Source: Bacteroidaceae bacterium | Lineage (GTDB): Bacteria; Bacteroidota; Bacteroidia; Bacteroidales; Bacteroidaceae | DNA: 45,738 nucleotides | Reading direction: 5' to 3' | NCBI GenBank assembly: GCA_024398595.1 | Contig: JAKSIX010000015.1 | Coordinates: 1 to 45,738 of the forward strand | Shown: positions 1-8,742 of the stretch, in pieces | Layout of the letters: every line of letters begins with the position of its first letter | How positions within the stretch are numbered: position 1 is the first letter of the stretch | The notes under the pieces: generated by a model | What the model saw: the letters and a program-made list of their open reading frames with translations, nothing else | Database searches by the model: none | Told to the model about the DNA's origin: nothing | Translations under genes and position numbers: made by a program

Positions 1-123
1 GACAATATTCTTGATTCAGAAAACAACGCTCTGTCTGTGGCTATGATACGCGGTATGAGCAACTCAGTAGAATTGGACACCACCCCATCCGGCTCAGTAC
101 TGCGGGTGGACATTGTCAAATAA
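1..123 (+). CDS. C-terminal fragment of an unidentified protein
   Basis: Frame 1 is open from the window edge to a TAA at 121-123 and encodes about 40 residues ending in VLRVDIVK. The rest of the gene lies outside the window. The pattern of a helix (AMIRGMSN) followed by two short strands is faintly like the end of an RsbW/HATPase-type anti-sigma domain, but the glycine box expected there is absent, so I do not assign a function. It lies 17 bases upstream of the next plus-strand gene and is probably co-transcribed with it. Confidence 0.6.
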   Translation, partial: DNILDSENNALSVAMIRGMSNSVELDTTPSGSVLRVDIVK

Positions 124-140
124 ATGCTATATGTTTTGAT

Positions 141-1394
141 ATGAGAACGGTGATACGGTACATAATGGCGGTTTCATTACTGTGCGCAACGGCACTGACT
201 GCAAATGCGCAGAAGTCCAGGATACTTTCAGAACGCATACACACGCTGCAGGTCAGAAAGAACGGAGACTGGCAGTCATTGCCTGTAATAACACTGGGTA
301 CAGATGACAGGATTGAAATAACATTCGATGAATTCTCACACGACTATCTGCGACTGACATACAATGTGAAGCATTTTGATGCCGACTGGAAAGCATCCGG
401 ACTTTTGGAATCCGAATATATGGAAGGCTTCAATGACCGTCCGATACAGGATTACGCAAATTCCATAAACACCACATTCCTATACACCAACTATTTTTTA
501 GAACTTCCCAATGATGATGTAAAACTTCTGGTATCAGGCAATTACGAAGTGACGATAACTGATGATGCAAATCACGAAGTGTTGCTTGAAGCCAGATTTT
601 CAGTATTGGAGAATATCGCCACAATTAACGCCAGTGTATCAGGAATCACCGACATTGACAATAATCAGAAGAACCAGCAGCTGACATTGGACGTGAATTA
701 TCAGCGGCTGCCTGTAAATGACCCGCAGGGCGAAATTATAGTTCGGGCCACACAGAACAGACGCTCAGATCTGATGACAACGACACTGACACCATCGTAC
801 GTATCGTCGGGCAAGATGCAGTTCCAGCACGACAGACATCTTATTTTCAAGGGGGGCAATGAATTCCGCCGCTTTGAGATAATCAACATGTACCGCTATA
901 CGCAGCATGTTGACAAGATTGATTTCTACGATCCCTATTTCCACGCCACGCTTCTCACAGACCAGCCGACACGGGAATACCGCTACGACCAGGACCATAA
1001 CGGACGTTACTTCATAAGGTACGACCAGGCTGACATCAGCGATATTGAAGCGGATTATCTGTTTGTACATTTCAGCCTCAAGACTCCGGAATATTCCGGA
1101 GGCAGGCTCTATATAGACGGAGATTTCGCAGACAGCGGATACTGTGACAAATGGCAGATGGAGTACAATAACCGCTCCGGCTGCTACGAGAAGGCTGTAT
1201 TGCTGAAAATGGGCTCGTACGACTACCGCTACCTGTGGGTTCCGGACGGCTCAACCATAGCTGGGACTGCCAAGACCGAAGGCGACAATTTCGAGACCGC
1301 GAACGAATACCAGATATACGTCTGGTTCAGACAGCACGGAACGCGTTACGACAGACTTGTCGGCCTGTGCGACCTGCGCATGGCTGACAACTAA
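141..1394 (+). CDS. Exported T9SS plug-like protein (DUF5103 family)
   Basis: A 417-residue protein with a clear signal peptide (residues 1-23, ending in ANAQ), so it acts beyond the inner membrane. The body matches, from memory of the family, the Bacteroidetes DUF5103 proteins. These are now described as type IX secretion system plug proteins: an N-terminal beta domain carrying the phrases SLPVITLGTDDRIEITFDE and YNVKHFDADW, then a C-terminal immunoglobulin-like part with YIDGDFADSGY. In T9SS organisms the plug closes the outer-membrane translocon from outside. No other T9SS gene is present here, so its role in this organism may differ. It converges tail to tail with the HAD gene only 3 bases away. 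The ATG at 141 directly precedes the signal peptide. Confidence 0.75.
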   Translation: MRTVIRYIMAVSLLCATALTANAQKSRILSERIHTLQVRKNGDWQSLPVITLGTDDRIEITFDEFSHDYLRLTYNVKHFDADWKASGLLESEYMEGFNDRPIQDYANSINTTFLYTNYFLELPNDDVKLLVSGNYEVTITDDANHEVLLEARFSVLENIATINASVSGITDIDNNQKNQQLTLDVNYQRLPVNDPQGEIIVRATQNRRSDLMTTTLTPSYVSSGKMQFQHDRHLIFKGGNEFRRFEIINMYRYTQHVDKIDFYDPYFHATLLTDQPTREYRYDQDHNGRYFIRYDQADISDIEADYLFVHFSLKTPEYSGGRLYIDGDFADSGYCDKWQMEYNNRSGCYEKAVLLKMGSYDYRYLWVPDGSTIAGTAKTEGDNFETANEYQIYVWFRQHGTRYDRLVGLCDLRMADN

Positions 1395-1397
1395 GCC

Positions 1398-2498
1398 TTA
1401 CTCCTTTTTTACATTCGGACCGTAAATGGTTTTCCACTCATCGCGCATAGACACGGCCACCCAGCCGTTCTGTCCGCATGCAGCTGCACATTTATCTGCT
1501 TTTTCCTGATTGCCGAACTCACGGACGGTATCATCGCACAGCAGACAGAATGCTATTGACGGATATTTGTTGTCAAGAGTGGTGTGATAGAACATAGGAT
1601 AATCGCCCGATGAGTTTCCCCAAGCCAGAATAGGTTTCTGCCCTATCTCGCGGATTATTGACAAAATCTTGTTGTACGCTGTGGTCAGCTGTTTGAATTC
1701 ACCGCGCTCAATACGCTCTCCGGGAGTATATGGATAACCTTCAGCGATTTTCCGCTCAGTCCGCTCGTCGTTTGCCGACTGGCTGGCAAGCACATAATCC
1801 ACATCCGAGGCTACGACCTGATACGGTGGAATGTCATAAATATCCTTACACAGCACACGGCCCATTTCCCTATCTACGCCAGAACATATAAACACCTTGA
1901 AATCATTGGCCACCAGATATGAGACGACCTCAATCATAGGCCAGTACAAGGCTGTGCCCCATTTCAGATTTGTCAGGCCGACGACCGGCTCATTCTCGAT
2001 ATAGTTCTGTACCCAGGCATCAAACTCTTCGTTTGTCATTCCGTAAAATGCCTTCGATTGGATTTCCTGCTGGCGGAATCCCCATTCCGGACTGAGCGAA
2101 TGATTGGCAAGTACATATTCCTCTATTTCCTTGGCGAATGCCCTGTCTTCAGGAGCCGGCGTATATGTCGGATCATGCATCATACGATGGCAGAACAACA
2201 TGAAATTGAAATATGTCGGAGCGGTCTCGCAGAGCAGCGTACCGTCCACATCGAATGTCGCAATACGGTCGCGTGCCGGCACGAAATCCTTGCTGGCCGG
2301 GTCAGTCACCTGTGAGACAAAAGCTTTCAGCCTAACTATGGCCGGAGAATCTTCCTGCCAGTATTTGAAATTTCCGTCTTTACCTACCCTGATTTCTGCC
2401 AGATCCTGTCTGGTTGTCTCACACGATACAGATACAGGAAGCAATATTGCCACTACCATACACGCCGCAAGGCGTAAAATGCATTTTCCCAATCTCAT
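1398..2498 (-). CDS. Exported HAD-superfamily phosphatase, possible lipoprotein
   Basis: 366 residues. The N-terminus is a hydrophobic export signal ending VSVSC at Cys26, a possible but imperfect lipobox. HAD motif I is FDVDGTLL (nucleophile Asp83, acid/base Asp85); FICSG around the middle fits motif II, and GNSSGDYPMF near the C-terminus fits motif IV (the paired acidic residues are reduced to one visible Asp). The arrangement resembles phosphoserine-phosphatase-like exported HAD enzymes of Bacteroides, so a phosphomonoesterase in the periplasm or at the membrane is likely; the substrate is unknown. Its start overlaps the stop of rarA by 4 bases (ATGA), which implies translational coupling to a cytoplasmic DNA-repair ATPase, an odd pairing. 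Confidence 0.75.
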   Translation of the reverse strand: MRLGKCILRLAACMVVAILLPVSVSCETTRQDLAEIRVGKDGNFKYWQEDSPAIVRLKAFVSQVTDPASKDFVPARDRIATFDVDGTLLCETAPTYFNFMLFCHRMMHDPTYTPAPEDRAFAKEIEEYVLANHSLSPEWGFRQQEIQSKAFYGMTNEEFDAWVQNYIENEPVVGLTNLKWGTALYWPMIEVVSYLVANDFKVFICSGVDREMGRVLCKDIYDIPPYQVVASDVDYVLASQSANDERTERKIAEGYPYTPGERIERGEFKQLTTAYNKILSIIREIGQKPILAWGNSSGDYPMFYHTTLDNKYPSIAFCLLCDDTVREFGNQEKADKCAAACGQNGWVAVSMRDEWKTIYGPNVKKE

Positions 2499-3769
2499 TT
2501 TTTTTCAGTTTTATTATGATGCCACAGTGCATCCATACGTTCTTTTATCCTGTCCTCCTGCTGGTTCGACTGAGGCTCCCAGAAACAGGTTCCTTTGATG
2601 TCATCAGGGAGAAACTGCTGCTCTACGAAATGTCCATCGTAGTCGTGTGCATACTTGTAACCCGCGCTGTAGCCCAGGTCTTTCATCAGCTTGGTAGGCG
2701 CATTGCGCAGATGCAGCGGTACGGGCAGATTGCCGGTTTCCTGCACCTTTGCCAGAGCCGCTCCAATACCTAAGTATGCCGAATTGCTCTTTGGACTCGC
2801 TGCGAGATACACCGTAGCCTCGGCAAGCGGTATCCGTCCTTCCGGCCAGCCTATTTTCATCACTGCGTCAAATGCGGCATTGGCAATGAGCAGTGCATTC
2901 GGGTTGGCCAAACCTATATCCTCCGATGCTGATATTACAAGTCTGCGGGCAATGAAGGCCGGATCCTCCCCACCTTCCACCATACGTGCCAGCCAGTACA
3001 GCGCACCGTCAGGATCGCTGCCACGGATAGACTTGATGAAGGCGGAGATGATGTCGTAATGCATCTCTCCGTCCTTGTCGTATGCAAGAGGATTCTGCTG
3101 CAGACGCTTGCTTACAACCTCGTCCGTGATTATCACATCGCCCGATTCAGCTTCAACGACGAGTTCCAGTATGTTCAAAAGTTTCCTTGCATCACCGCCG
3201 GAATAGCGCAACAGTGCAGTTGTCTCCTTGAGTTCTATATTGCGCTCTTTCAGAGAGTTATCTGTGCGAATAGCCCTATCGGCCAGTGCCAGCAAATCCT
3301 CATTATCAAGCGAATTGAGCACATACACCTGCATTCTGGACAGAAGTGGCCTTATGACTTCGAACGACGGATTCTCAGTCGTGGCACCTATCAGTGTAAT
3401 CACGCCTGTCTCAACGGCATTCAGCAGAGAATCCTGCTGTGCCTTGTTGAAACGGTGAATCTCATCTATAAAAAGTATCGGGCTGTTCTGGTTGAAGAAA
3501 CGGCTGTTACGGGCCTTGTCAAGCACATCACGCACGTCCTTCACGCCTGCGCTGACTGCGCTGAGGGTAAAGAACGGAAGCTCCAGCTTCTCCGCTACAA
3601 TCTGTGCCAGTGTGGTTTTTCCGGTTCCCGGAGGCCCCCAGAGGATGAACGAAGATACGCGCCCGGATTCAATCATCCGGCGCAACACCGCACCCTCGCC
3701 TACCAAGTGACGCTGTCCGACATAGTCCTCCAACGTGTGCGGCCGCATTCGCTCCGCTAAGGGTTTCAT
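2495..3769 (-). CDS. rarA: Replication-associated recombination protein A, AAA+ ATPase
   Basis: 424 residues, the usual length for RarA/MgsA. Walker A is GPPGTGKTT at 45-53, Walker B LFIDEIH with Asp102 and Glu103, followed by the family signature RFNKAQQDSLL; sensor motif GATTENPSFE follows. The C-terminal half carries the RarA/WRNIP1 tetramerisation region (LARMVEGGEDPAFIARRL, SAYLGIGAAL). The family acts at stalled replication forks with single-strand DNA-binding protein and RecA. A -7 element at 3832-3839 gives a leader of about 55 nt containing a hairpin. It is first in a two-gene unit with the exported HAD phosphatase. Confidence 0.95.
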   Translation of the reverse strand: MKPLAERMRPHTLEDYVGQRHLVGEGAVLRRMIESGRVSSFILWGPPGTGKTTLAQIVAEKLELPFFTLSAVSAGVKDVRDVLDKARNSRFFNQNSPILFIDEIHRFNKAQQDSLLNAVETGVITLIGATTENPSFEVIRPLLSRMQVYVLNSLDNEDLLALADRAIRTDNSLKERNIELKETTALLRYSGGDARKLLNILELVVEAESGDVIITDEVVSKRLQQNPLAYDKDGEMHYDIISAFIKSIRGSDPDGALYWLARMVEGGEDPAFIARRLVISASEDIGLANPNALLIANAAFDAVMKIGWPEGRIPLAEATVYLAASPKSNSAYLGIGAALAKVQETGNLPVPLHLRNAPTKLMKDLGYSAGYKYAHDYDGHFVEQQFLPDDIKGTCFWEPQSNQQEDRIKERMDALWHHNKTEKK

Positions 3770-3789
3770 GCAGTTTCACTCATCTTCGA

Positions 3790-3818
3790 CGAGCGAAACG
3801 TCACTCTCGCTTCGCTCG
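3790..3818 (-). other. Hairpin in the rarA leader
   Basis: CGAGCGAA at 3790-3797 is exactly complementary to TTCGCTCG at 3811-3818 with a 13-base loop. It lies between the predicted transcription start and the rarA ATG at 3769. It is not followed by a U tract, so it is not a standard terminator. The purine-rich repeat AGCGAGCGAAGCGAG on the minus strand looks like a dispersed repeat type, which I infer only from its composition. Confidence 0.45.
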
Positions 3819-3831
3819 CTTATATGTTCTG

Positions 3832-3839
3832 CAAAATTA
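3832..3839 (-). promoter_or_regulatory. -7 promoter element for rarA
   Basis: The minus strand reads TAATTTTG, an exact match to the Bacteroidetes -7 consensus TAnnTTTG, 62 bases upstream of the rarA ATG. No good -33 TTTG is visible at the usual spacing. Confidence 0.5.
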
Positions 3840-3885
3840 CCTTTTTTCTATGGTTTGAAGCCACACTCTTATGGAAAATAACCAC

Positions 3886-3893
3886 TACCTTTG
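3886..3893 (+). promoter_or_regulatory. -7 promoter element for the glycosyltransferase gene
   Basis: TACCTTTG matches TAnnTTTG exactly. A start about 6 nt downstream would leave roughly 13 nt before the GTG at 3913, which supports that start codon. The -33 element is not clear. Confidence 0.55.
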
Positions 3894-3912
3894 ACGAAAA
3901 GACAAAAAACGT

Positions 3913-4869
3913 GTGAAAGCGCTCTCAATACTCATACCTGTATATAATTGGAATTGCTCACAATTAATCTCAGACCTGCATGCTCAGGGAAATGCTCTCG
4001 GCATACCTTTTGAGATAATCGCAGCCGATGACCATTCCACAGATACCGGCACATTAAATGCCGTAAGCAGCACTGCCGCAAATCTGGAGCATTGCCGGTT
4101 TATTGCCATAGAACAGAATATAGGCCGCTCCGCCATACGCAATCTGCTTGCAGACAATGCTTCGTATGAAAGACTTCTGTTTATGGATTGCGATGCGGCA
4201 GTCTGTTCACCTGCATACCTGCAGGATTACATTGCCATTGCAGACAATGCCGATGTAATATGCGGTGGTTTACTACATCCCGCCAATCCTCCGTGCGATG
4301 GTGTGGAATTGCGGTGGAAATACGAAAAAAAGGCAGACAAAAAGCGTTCTGCGGCATACCGCAGCCTCACGCCATACGCCCGATTCACCCCATTCAATTT
4401 CATGATATTGCGAGACGTATTCCAAAGCATCCGTTTCAGCACGGCATTCACCGGCTATGGCTACGAAGACGTACTCTTCGGTATGGAACTTGAAAAACGT
4501 GGCATATCCATATTGCACATTGACAACCCTCTGATCCATCTTGGCATAGAAGACAACGCCACCTACATGGCCAAGACCGAACAGGCAATCCGCAACCTTG
4601 CCCTTCATCAGGACAATCTGAAAGGTGGCTCCACACTGTTCCTTCACTACAGCCGTATATGCAGCCTGCATTTGGCTTGGTTACTGACTCTGTCCGCAAA
4701 AGCGCTTATACAGCCTGTCCGACGGAATCTATTAAGTGCAAATCCGGATATGAAGCTTTTCTCATTGTATAAATTATTGTATTTATCATTACAGATTTCC
4801 TCAGTAGAAACCGCCTCCACCCATGGCGCGCAAATGTCGCATAGTTATGAGTCCAACTGTCATAAATGA
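3913..4869 (+). CDS. Family 2 glycosyltransferase
   Basis: 318 residues beginning with a GTG codon. The GT-A fold starts at once (KALSILIPVYNWN), the nucleotide-binding acid is in AADDHSTD, and the DxD-type metal site is FMDCDAAV with Asp92 and Asp94. GYGYEDVLFGMEL resembles the catalytic C-terminal signature of GT2/GT27-like enzymes. The C-terminal 80 residues are hydrophobic/basic and may associate with the inner membrane. It should transfer a sugar from a nucleotide donor to a surface glycan or lipid; the acceptor cannot be read from sequence. Its end overlaps the following TIGR02757 gene by 47 bases if that gene starts at 4823. Confidence 0.85.
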   Translation: MKALSILIPVYNWNCSQLISDLHAQGNALGIPFEIIAADDHSTDTGTLNAVSSTAANLEHCRFIAIEQNIGRSAIRNLLADNASYERLLFMDCDAAVCSPAYLQDYIAIADNADVICGGLLHPANPPCDGVELRWKYEKKADKKRSAAYRSLTPYARFTPFNFMILRDVFQSIRFSTAFTGYGYEDVLFGMELEKRGISILHIDNPLIHLGIEDNATYMAKTEQAIRNLALHQDNLKGGSTLFLHYSRICSLHLAWLLTLSAKALIQPVRRNLLSANPDMKLFSLYKLLYLSLQISSVETASTHGAQMSHSYESNCHK

Positions 4870-5584
4870 ACTGAAATCATCCGCCGAACGATACGAGACA
4901 ACAGATTTCATAGCCGCCGACCCGATACAGTTTCCACACAGATATACCGACCGTCGTGACATTGAAGTCTCGGCATTCATCTCCGCCTGGATGGCCTACG
5001 GTAGCCGCAAAGTATTTCTAAAGGTGCTTGACCGTATGCATCGGAACATGGACAGGGCCGGAGGACCATACAACTGCATATTATCCGGAGCATTCGCAAA
5101 GGATTGCACGTGTCCCGGTGATTGCCTGTATCGTTTCTACAAGCAGTCCGATTATCTGGAGTTATGCCGTAAGCTCAAAGAATTATATTTACATCACGAC
5201 TCAATTGAAAGTCTTTTCAATCCTTCACTCAAACTGAAAGAAAACATATACGCCTTTTGCACTTTCTTTGACGGCATGAACGGAATACCGGTCTCGGGCA
5301 GTCCATCCGCCAACAAAAGGTTATACATGTTTCTGCGCTGGATGGTCAGAAAGAACAGCCCGGTGGACTTCGGCATCTGGGATAATATCTCACCCCGCCA
5401 GCTGATAATACCGTTAGATACGCACGTATACCGGACAGCCGTAAGCCTTGGCATAACAAGCCGCAGGAACGCAGACCTGAAAACGGCAACCGAAATCACA
5501 TCCGCAATGGCTGAGATTTGGCCCGATGATCCTGCACGTGGCGATTTTGCCCTTTACGGAATGGGTATTGACCATAAATTGTGA
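4823..5584 (+). CDS. TIGR02757 family protein
   Basis: 253 residues matching the conserved Bacteroidetes/Epsilonproteobacteria family TIGR02757: YTDRRDIEVSAFISAWMAYGSR near the N-terminus, then FLRWMVRKNSPVDFGIW and PLDTHVYRTAVSLGIT, and a GDFALYGMGI end. The PLDTHVYRTA region followed by a helical stretch is reminiscent of helix-hairpin-helix DNA glycosylases, but the biochemical function is not established. Met1 at 4823 and Met9 at 4847 are both possible; the second would shorten the overlap with the glycosyltransferase to 23 bases. No export signal, so probably cytoplasmic. Confidence 0.85.
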   Translation: MARKCRIVMSPTVINELKSSAERYETTDFIAADPIQFPHRYTDRRDIEVSAFISAWMAYGSRKVFLKVLDRMHRNMDRAGGPYNCILSGAFAKDCTCPGDCLYRFYKQSDYLELCRKLKELYLHHDSIESLFNPSLKLKENIYAFCTFFDGMNGIPVSGSPSANKRLYMFLRWMVRKNSPVDFGIWDNISPRQLIIPLDTHVYRTAVSLGITSRRNADLKTATEITSAMAEIWPDDPARGDFALYGMGIDHKL

Positions 5585-5627
5585 ATAACTATCCACTTCC
5601 AATTATCGGTTTCTGACTGCAAAATCC

Positions 5628-5635
5628 TATTTTTG
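5628..5635 (+). promoter_or_regulatory. -7 promoter element for glnS
   Basis: TATTTTTG matches TAnnTTTG and is followed by CACTC, a plausible initiation site, about 16 nt before the glnS ATG at 5658. Confidence 0.6.
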
Positions 5636-5657
5636 CACTCTATTAAAAAGAAAATAT

Positions 5658-7400
5658 ATGGCAGAGACCGTTTCAACAGAAGGCAATGAGAAGAAAAGCC
5701 TGAATTTCATCGAGGAGATAGTTGTAAAAGACCTGGCAGAGGGCAAGAACGGAGGCAGAGTCCAGACACGTTTTCCGCCTGAGCCGAACGGATATCTGCA
5801 CATCGGTCACGCCAAGGCCATCTGTATGGATTTCGGAATCGCCCAGAAATACGGCGGTGTCTGCAATCTGCGTTTTGATGACACAAACCCAACGAAGGAA
5901 GATACCGAATATGTAGATGCCATCAAAGAGGACATCGAGTGGCTCGGATTCCATTGGGGCAACGAATATTATGCTTCAGACTATTTCCAGCAGTTATGGG
6001 ACTTTGCCATTGACCTGATAAAGGAAGGCAAAGCATATATTGACGAGCAGGATCAGGAGACCATACTCTCCCAGAAAGGAACGCCCACACAGCCGGGCAC
6101 AAACAGTCCTTACCGCGACAGGCCCGTTGAGGAGAATCTTGTCCTGTTCAACAGGATGAACAGCGGAGAACTGGAGGAAGGTTCAATGGTACTGCGTGCC
6201 AAAATCGATATGGCGCACAACAATATGCTGTTCCGCGACCCGATCATCTACCGTATTGTCAAGACACCTCATCATCGCACCGGAACCAAGTGGAAGGCAT
6301 ATCCTATGTATGATTTTGCACACGGACAGAGTGATTTCTTCGAGGGTGTCACCCACTCTCTCTGTACTCTGGAGTTCTTTCCGCACCGTCCGCTCTACGA
6401 CCTGTTCATTGACTGGCTGAAGAAAGGCGAGGATCTGGATGACAACCGTCCGCGTCAGAACGAATTCAACAAGCTCAATCTGAACTACACGCTCCTGAGC
6501 AAACGCAACCTGCTGGCATTGGTACAGAACGGAATGGTGTCAGGATGGGACGATCCGCGTATGCCGACAATCTGCGGTTACCGCCGTCGTGGCTATACAC
6601 CGGAGTCCATCAGGATGTTCGTTGACCGTATAGGCTACACGAAGTTCGACGCTCTCAATGATATGGCATTGATGGAATCGGCCGTACGTGAGGATCTGAA
6701 CAGCCGCGCCACACGTGTATCTGCCGTCATTGATCCGATCAAACTTACAGTCACCAACTATCCGGAGGGCAAGACCGAGCAGTTGGAAGCCATCAACAAT
6801 CCCGAGCATCCTGAAGCCGGCACACACACCATAACGTTCAGCCGCGAGCTTTGGATAGAGCGTGACGACTTTATGGAGGATGCTCCGGCCAAGTATTTCC
6901 GTCTCTCACAGGGGCGTGAGGTCCGCTTGAAGAATGCCTATATCGTACTCTGCACAGGATGCCGCAAGGGTGCCGACGGACGCGTTGAGGAAGTTTTCTG
7001 CGAATACATTCCGAACACCAGGACCGGCGAATCCGACTCAAACCGCAAGGTAAAGGGTACAATACACTGGGTAAGCACTGCACATTCCATAAAGGCAGAG
7101 GTACGCCTGTATGACCGCCTGTGGAAGGTTGAGAACCCGCGCGACGAGATGGCACGCCTTACCGACAGCGGACTGTCACACGTAGATGCGATGAAACAGA
7201 TGATGAATCCTGATTCACTTGAAATACGTCAGAGCTGCTATGTGGAGCAATATCTGGCAGACACCAAATATCTGGAGCACTATCAGTTCCAGCGTATCGG
7301 CTACTTCTGCACGGACAAGGATTCCACGCCCGAACATCTGATATTCAACAGGACCGTGTCATTGAAAGACTCCTGGGGGAAAATCAAGGATAAAGCATAA
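5658..7400 (+). CDS. glnS: Glutaminyl-tRNA synthetase
   Basis: 580 residues, full length. The class I signature is PPEPNGYLHIGHAKA with HIGH at 48-51, and the KMSKS-equivalent is LLSKR at 279-283. The GlnRS-specific phrases LRFDDTNPTKED and DFFEGVTHSLCTLEF (vs. GluRS) are present, and the C-terminal beta-barrel anticodon-binding region (RDDFMEDAPAKYFRLSQG, later NRTVSLKDSWGKIK) is intact. It charges tRNA-Gln in the cytoplasm. It has its own promoter and is followed after 7 bases by the TPR gene, so it may be the first gene of the glnS-TPR-dedA-phosphatase unit. Confidence 0.97.
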   Translation: MAETVSTEGNEKKSLNFIEEIVVKDLAEGKNGGRVQTRFPPEPNGYLHIGHAKAICMDFGIAQKYGGVCNLRFDDTNPTKEDTEYVDAIKEDIEWLGFHWGNEYYASDYFQQLWDFAIDLIKEGKAYIDEQDQETILSQKGTPTQPGTNSPYRDRPVEENLVLFNRMNSGELEEGSMVLRAKIDMAHNNMLFRDPIIYRIVKTPHHRTGTKWKAYPMYDFAHGQSDFFEGVTHSLCTLEFFPHRPLYDLFIDWLKKGEDLDDNRPRQNEFNKLNLNYTLLSKRNLLALVQNGMVSGWDDPRMPTICGYRRRGYTPESIRMFVDRIGYTKFDALNDMALMESAVREDLNSRATRVSAVIDPIKLTVTNYPEGKTEQLEAINNPEHPEAGTHTITFSRELWIERDDFMEDAPAKYFRLSQGREVRLKNAYIVLCTGCRKGADGRVEEVFCEYIPNTRTGESDSNRKVKGTIHWVSTAHSIKAEVRLYDRLWKVENPRDEMARLTDSGLSHVDAMKQMMNPDSLEIRQSCYVEQYLADTKYLEHYQFQRIGYFCTDKDSTPEHLIFNRTVSLKDSWGKIKDKA

Positions 7401-7407
7401 GCCGTTT

Positions 7408-8742
7408 ATGAAAGAAGACCAGGCTTCCTACTTCGAGAGCAATGATTTTCTGGAATTGCTGACCTGTTATGAAAACATGGTCGGGGGAGGTGCGTCCCAT
7501 TACTTTGACGGCATTGACATATCAAACATCGCGGAGTTCTACAGTTCAATGGATGACGATGACAAGGCAATGGATGCCATTCAGTTCGGTCTGTCACTTC
7601 ACCCGGAAGATACCGACATACTGATAACCAAAGGACAGGTATTGCTGCGTCAGGGGAAAAGTGAGGAGTCCAGAGCCGTAGCGGATTCTATTGATGACAA
7701 TGACAACCGCGAATTGCTGTTCCTGAGGGGAAGCATTGAACTGTTCGACGGGAACACTGTGCTGGCAGACAAATACTTCCATCTTTCCGTAGAAGCCGAT
7801 GACCACGATCCTGGCCTGTATGCCGATATCATAGCCATATTCACAGACTATGCACAATATGACTTTGCCCAAACGTGGTTGGACGAAGCTTTGGCACTGG
7901 AGCCTGAATCAAAGGATTTCATCGAACAGCAGGCCGACCTGTATTTTGCCACACAGGACTACGACAAGGCCACGCAGACATACAACCTGTTGATTGACGA
8001 TTATCCATACGACATATATTACTGGGAACAGTTGGTGTGCATAGCCTACCGGCAGGAAAAATGGTCACAGGTACTGGATTGCTTCGGATATATTGAGGCC
8101 ATTGACCCCCTGTATGACTCAATGAATCTGATAAAGGCTGAATGCCTTATGGAGACCGAAGCATACACCGAGGCTGAAAGTGTCCTGCACAGGACTATTT
8201 CAGAAAAGGGTGAATCAGGCGAGGCTCTGTTTCTGCTTGGCAATACCCTCAGTCTTCAGGAAAGGCACGAGGAAGCCATTACGTACATAACGAAGGCTAT
8301 TGGGCTGAATCCCGACGACAAGGTGATGAACGTGCATCTTGCAGGTGAACTGTACGAATGCGGACGTTATTCCGAAGCCGCCGCGAACCTTACAACAGCG
8401 TTTGAAGCCGGAATAATCACTGCGGCAGATACTATACGCGCACTGATTATCCCGCTGCTCAAGGAAGACAACACCCGGGTAATCTATGAGATGCTGAAAG
8501 CATTGATGGATGTGTCCGACATTGATGACAATGAGTATGGTATCTTTCTTCCGGCACTGACAATGTGCTGCTGGCAGATGGGTTATACCGACGATTTCAG
8601 GAAATATTTCTCAAAGGCATACGACAGGGATTCCGACGGTATTCTCAAGCTGTTTGGAGTCACAGACACAAATATCAGCAAGGATGAAGCTGTCAGTCTG
8701 CTGATGCGGGTATACGACAATGACAATAAAAACGTTGAATGA
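7408..8742 (+). CDS. Tetratricopeptide-repeat protein
   Basis: 444 residues, acidic, without signal peptide or membrane segment. Successive 34-residue helix pairs can be read: ISNIAEFYSSMDDDDKAMDAIQFGLSLHPED, YADIIAIFTDYAQYDFAQTWLDEALALEPES, DLYFATQDYDKATQTYNLLIDDYP, ALFLLGNTLSLQERHEEAITYITKAIGLNPDD and others, about eight to ten TPRs covering the whole length. Such proteins are scaffolds and I cannot name a partner. It sits 7 bases after glnS and overlaps dedA by 4 bases, so it is translated together with that membrane protein and may work with it. Confidence 0.85.
   Translation: MKEDQASYFESNDFLELLTCYENMVGGGASHYFDGIDISNIAEFYSSMDDDDKAMDAIQFGLSLHPEDTDILITKGQVLLRQGKSEESRAVADSIDDNDNRELLFLRGSIELFDGNTVLADKYFHLSVEADDHDPGLYADIIAIFTDYAQYDFAQTWLDEALALEPESKDFIEQQADLYFATQDYDKATQTYNLLIDDYPYDIYYWEQLVCIAYRQEKWSQVLDCFGYIEAIDPLYDSMNLIKAECLMETEAYTEAESVLHRTISEKGESGEALFLLGNTLSLQERHEEAITYITKAIGLNPDDKVMNVHLAGELYECGRYSEAAANLTTAFEAGIITAADTIRALIIPLLKEDNTRVIYEMLKALMDVSDIDDNEYGIFLPALTMCCWQMGYTDDFRKYFSKAYDRDSDGILKLFGVTDTNISKDEAVSLLMRVYDNDNKNVE

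Noticed and set aside
3776-3838. Short minus-strand frame ending SERSESDVSLVEDE upstream of rarA
   Set aside because: No start codon is available before an in-frame stop; treated as a leader hairpin instead.
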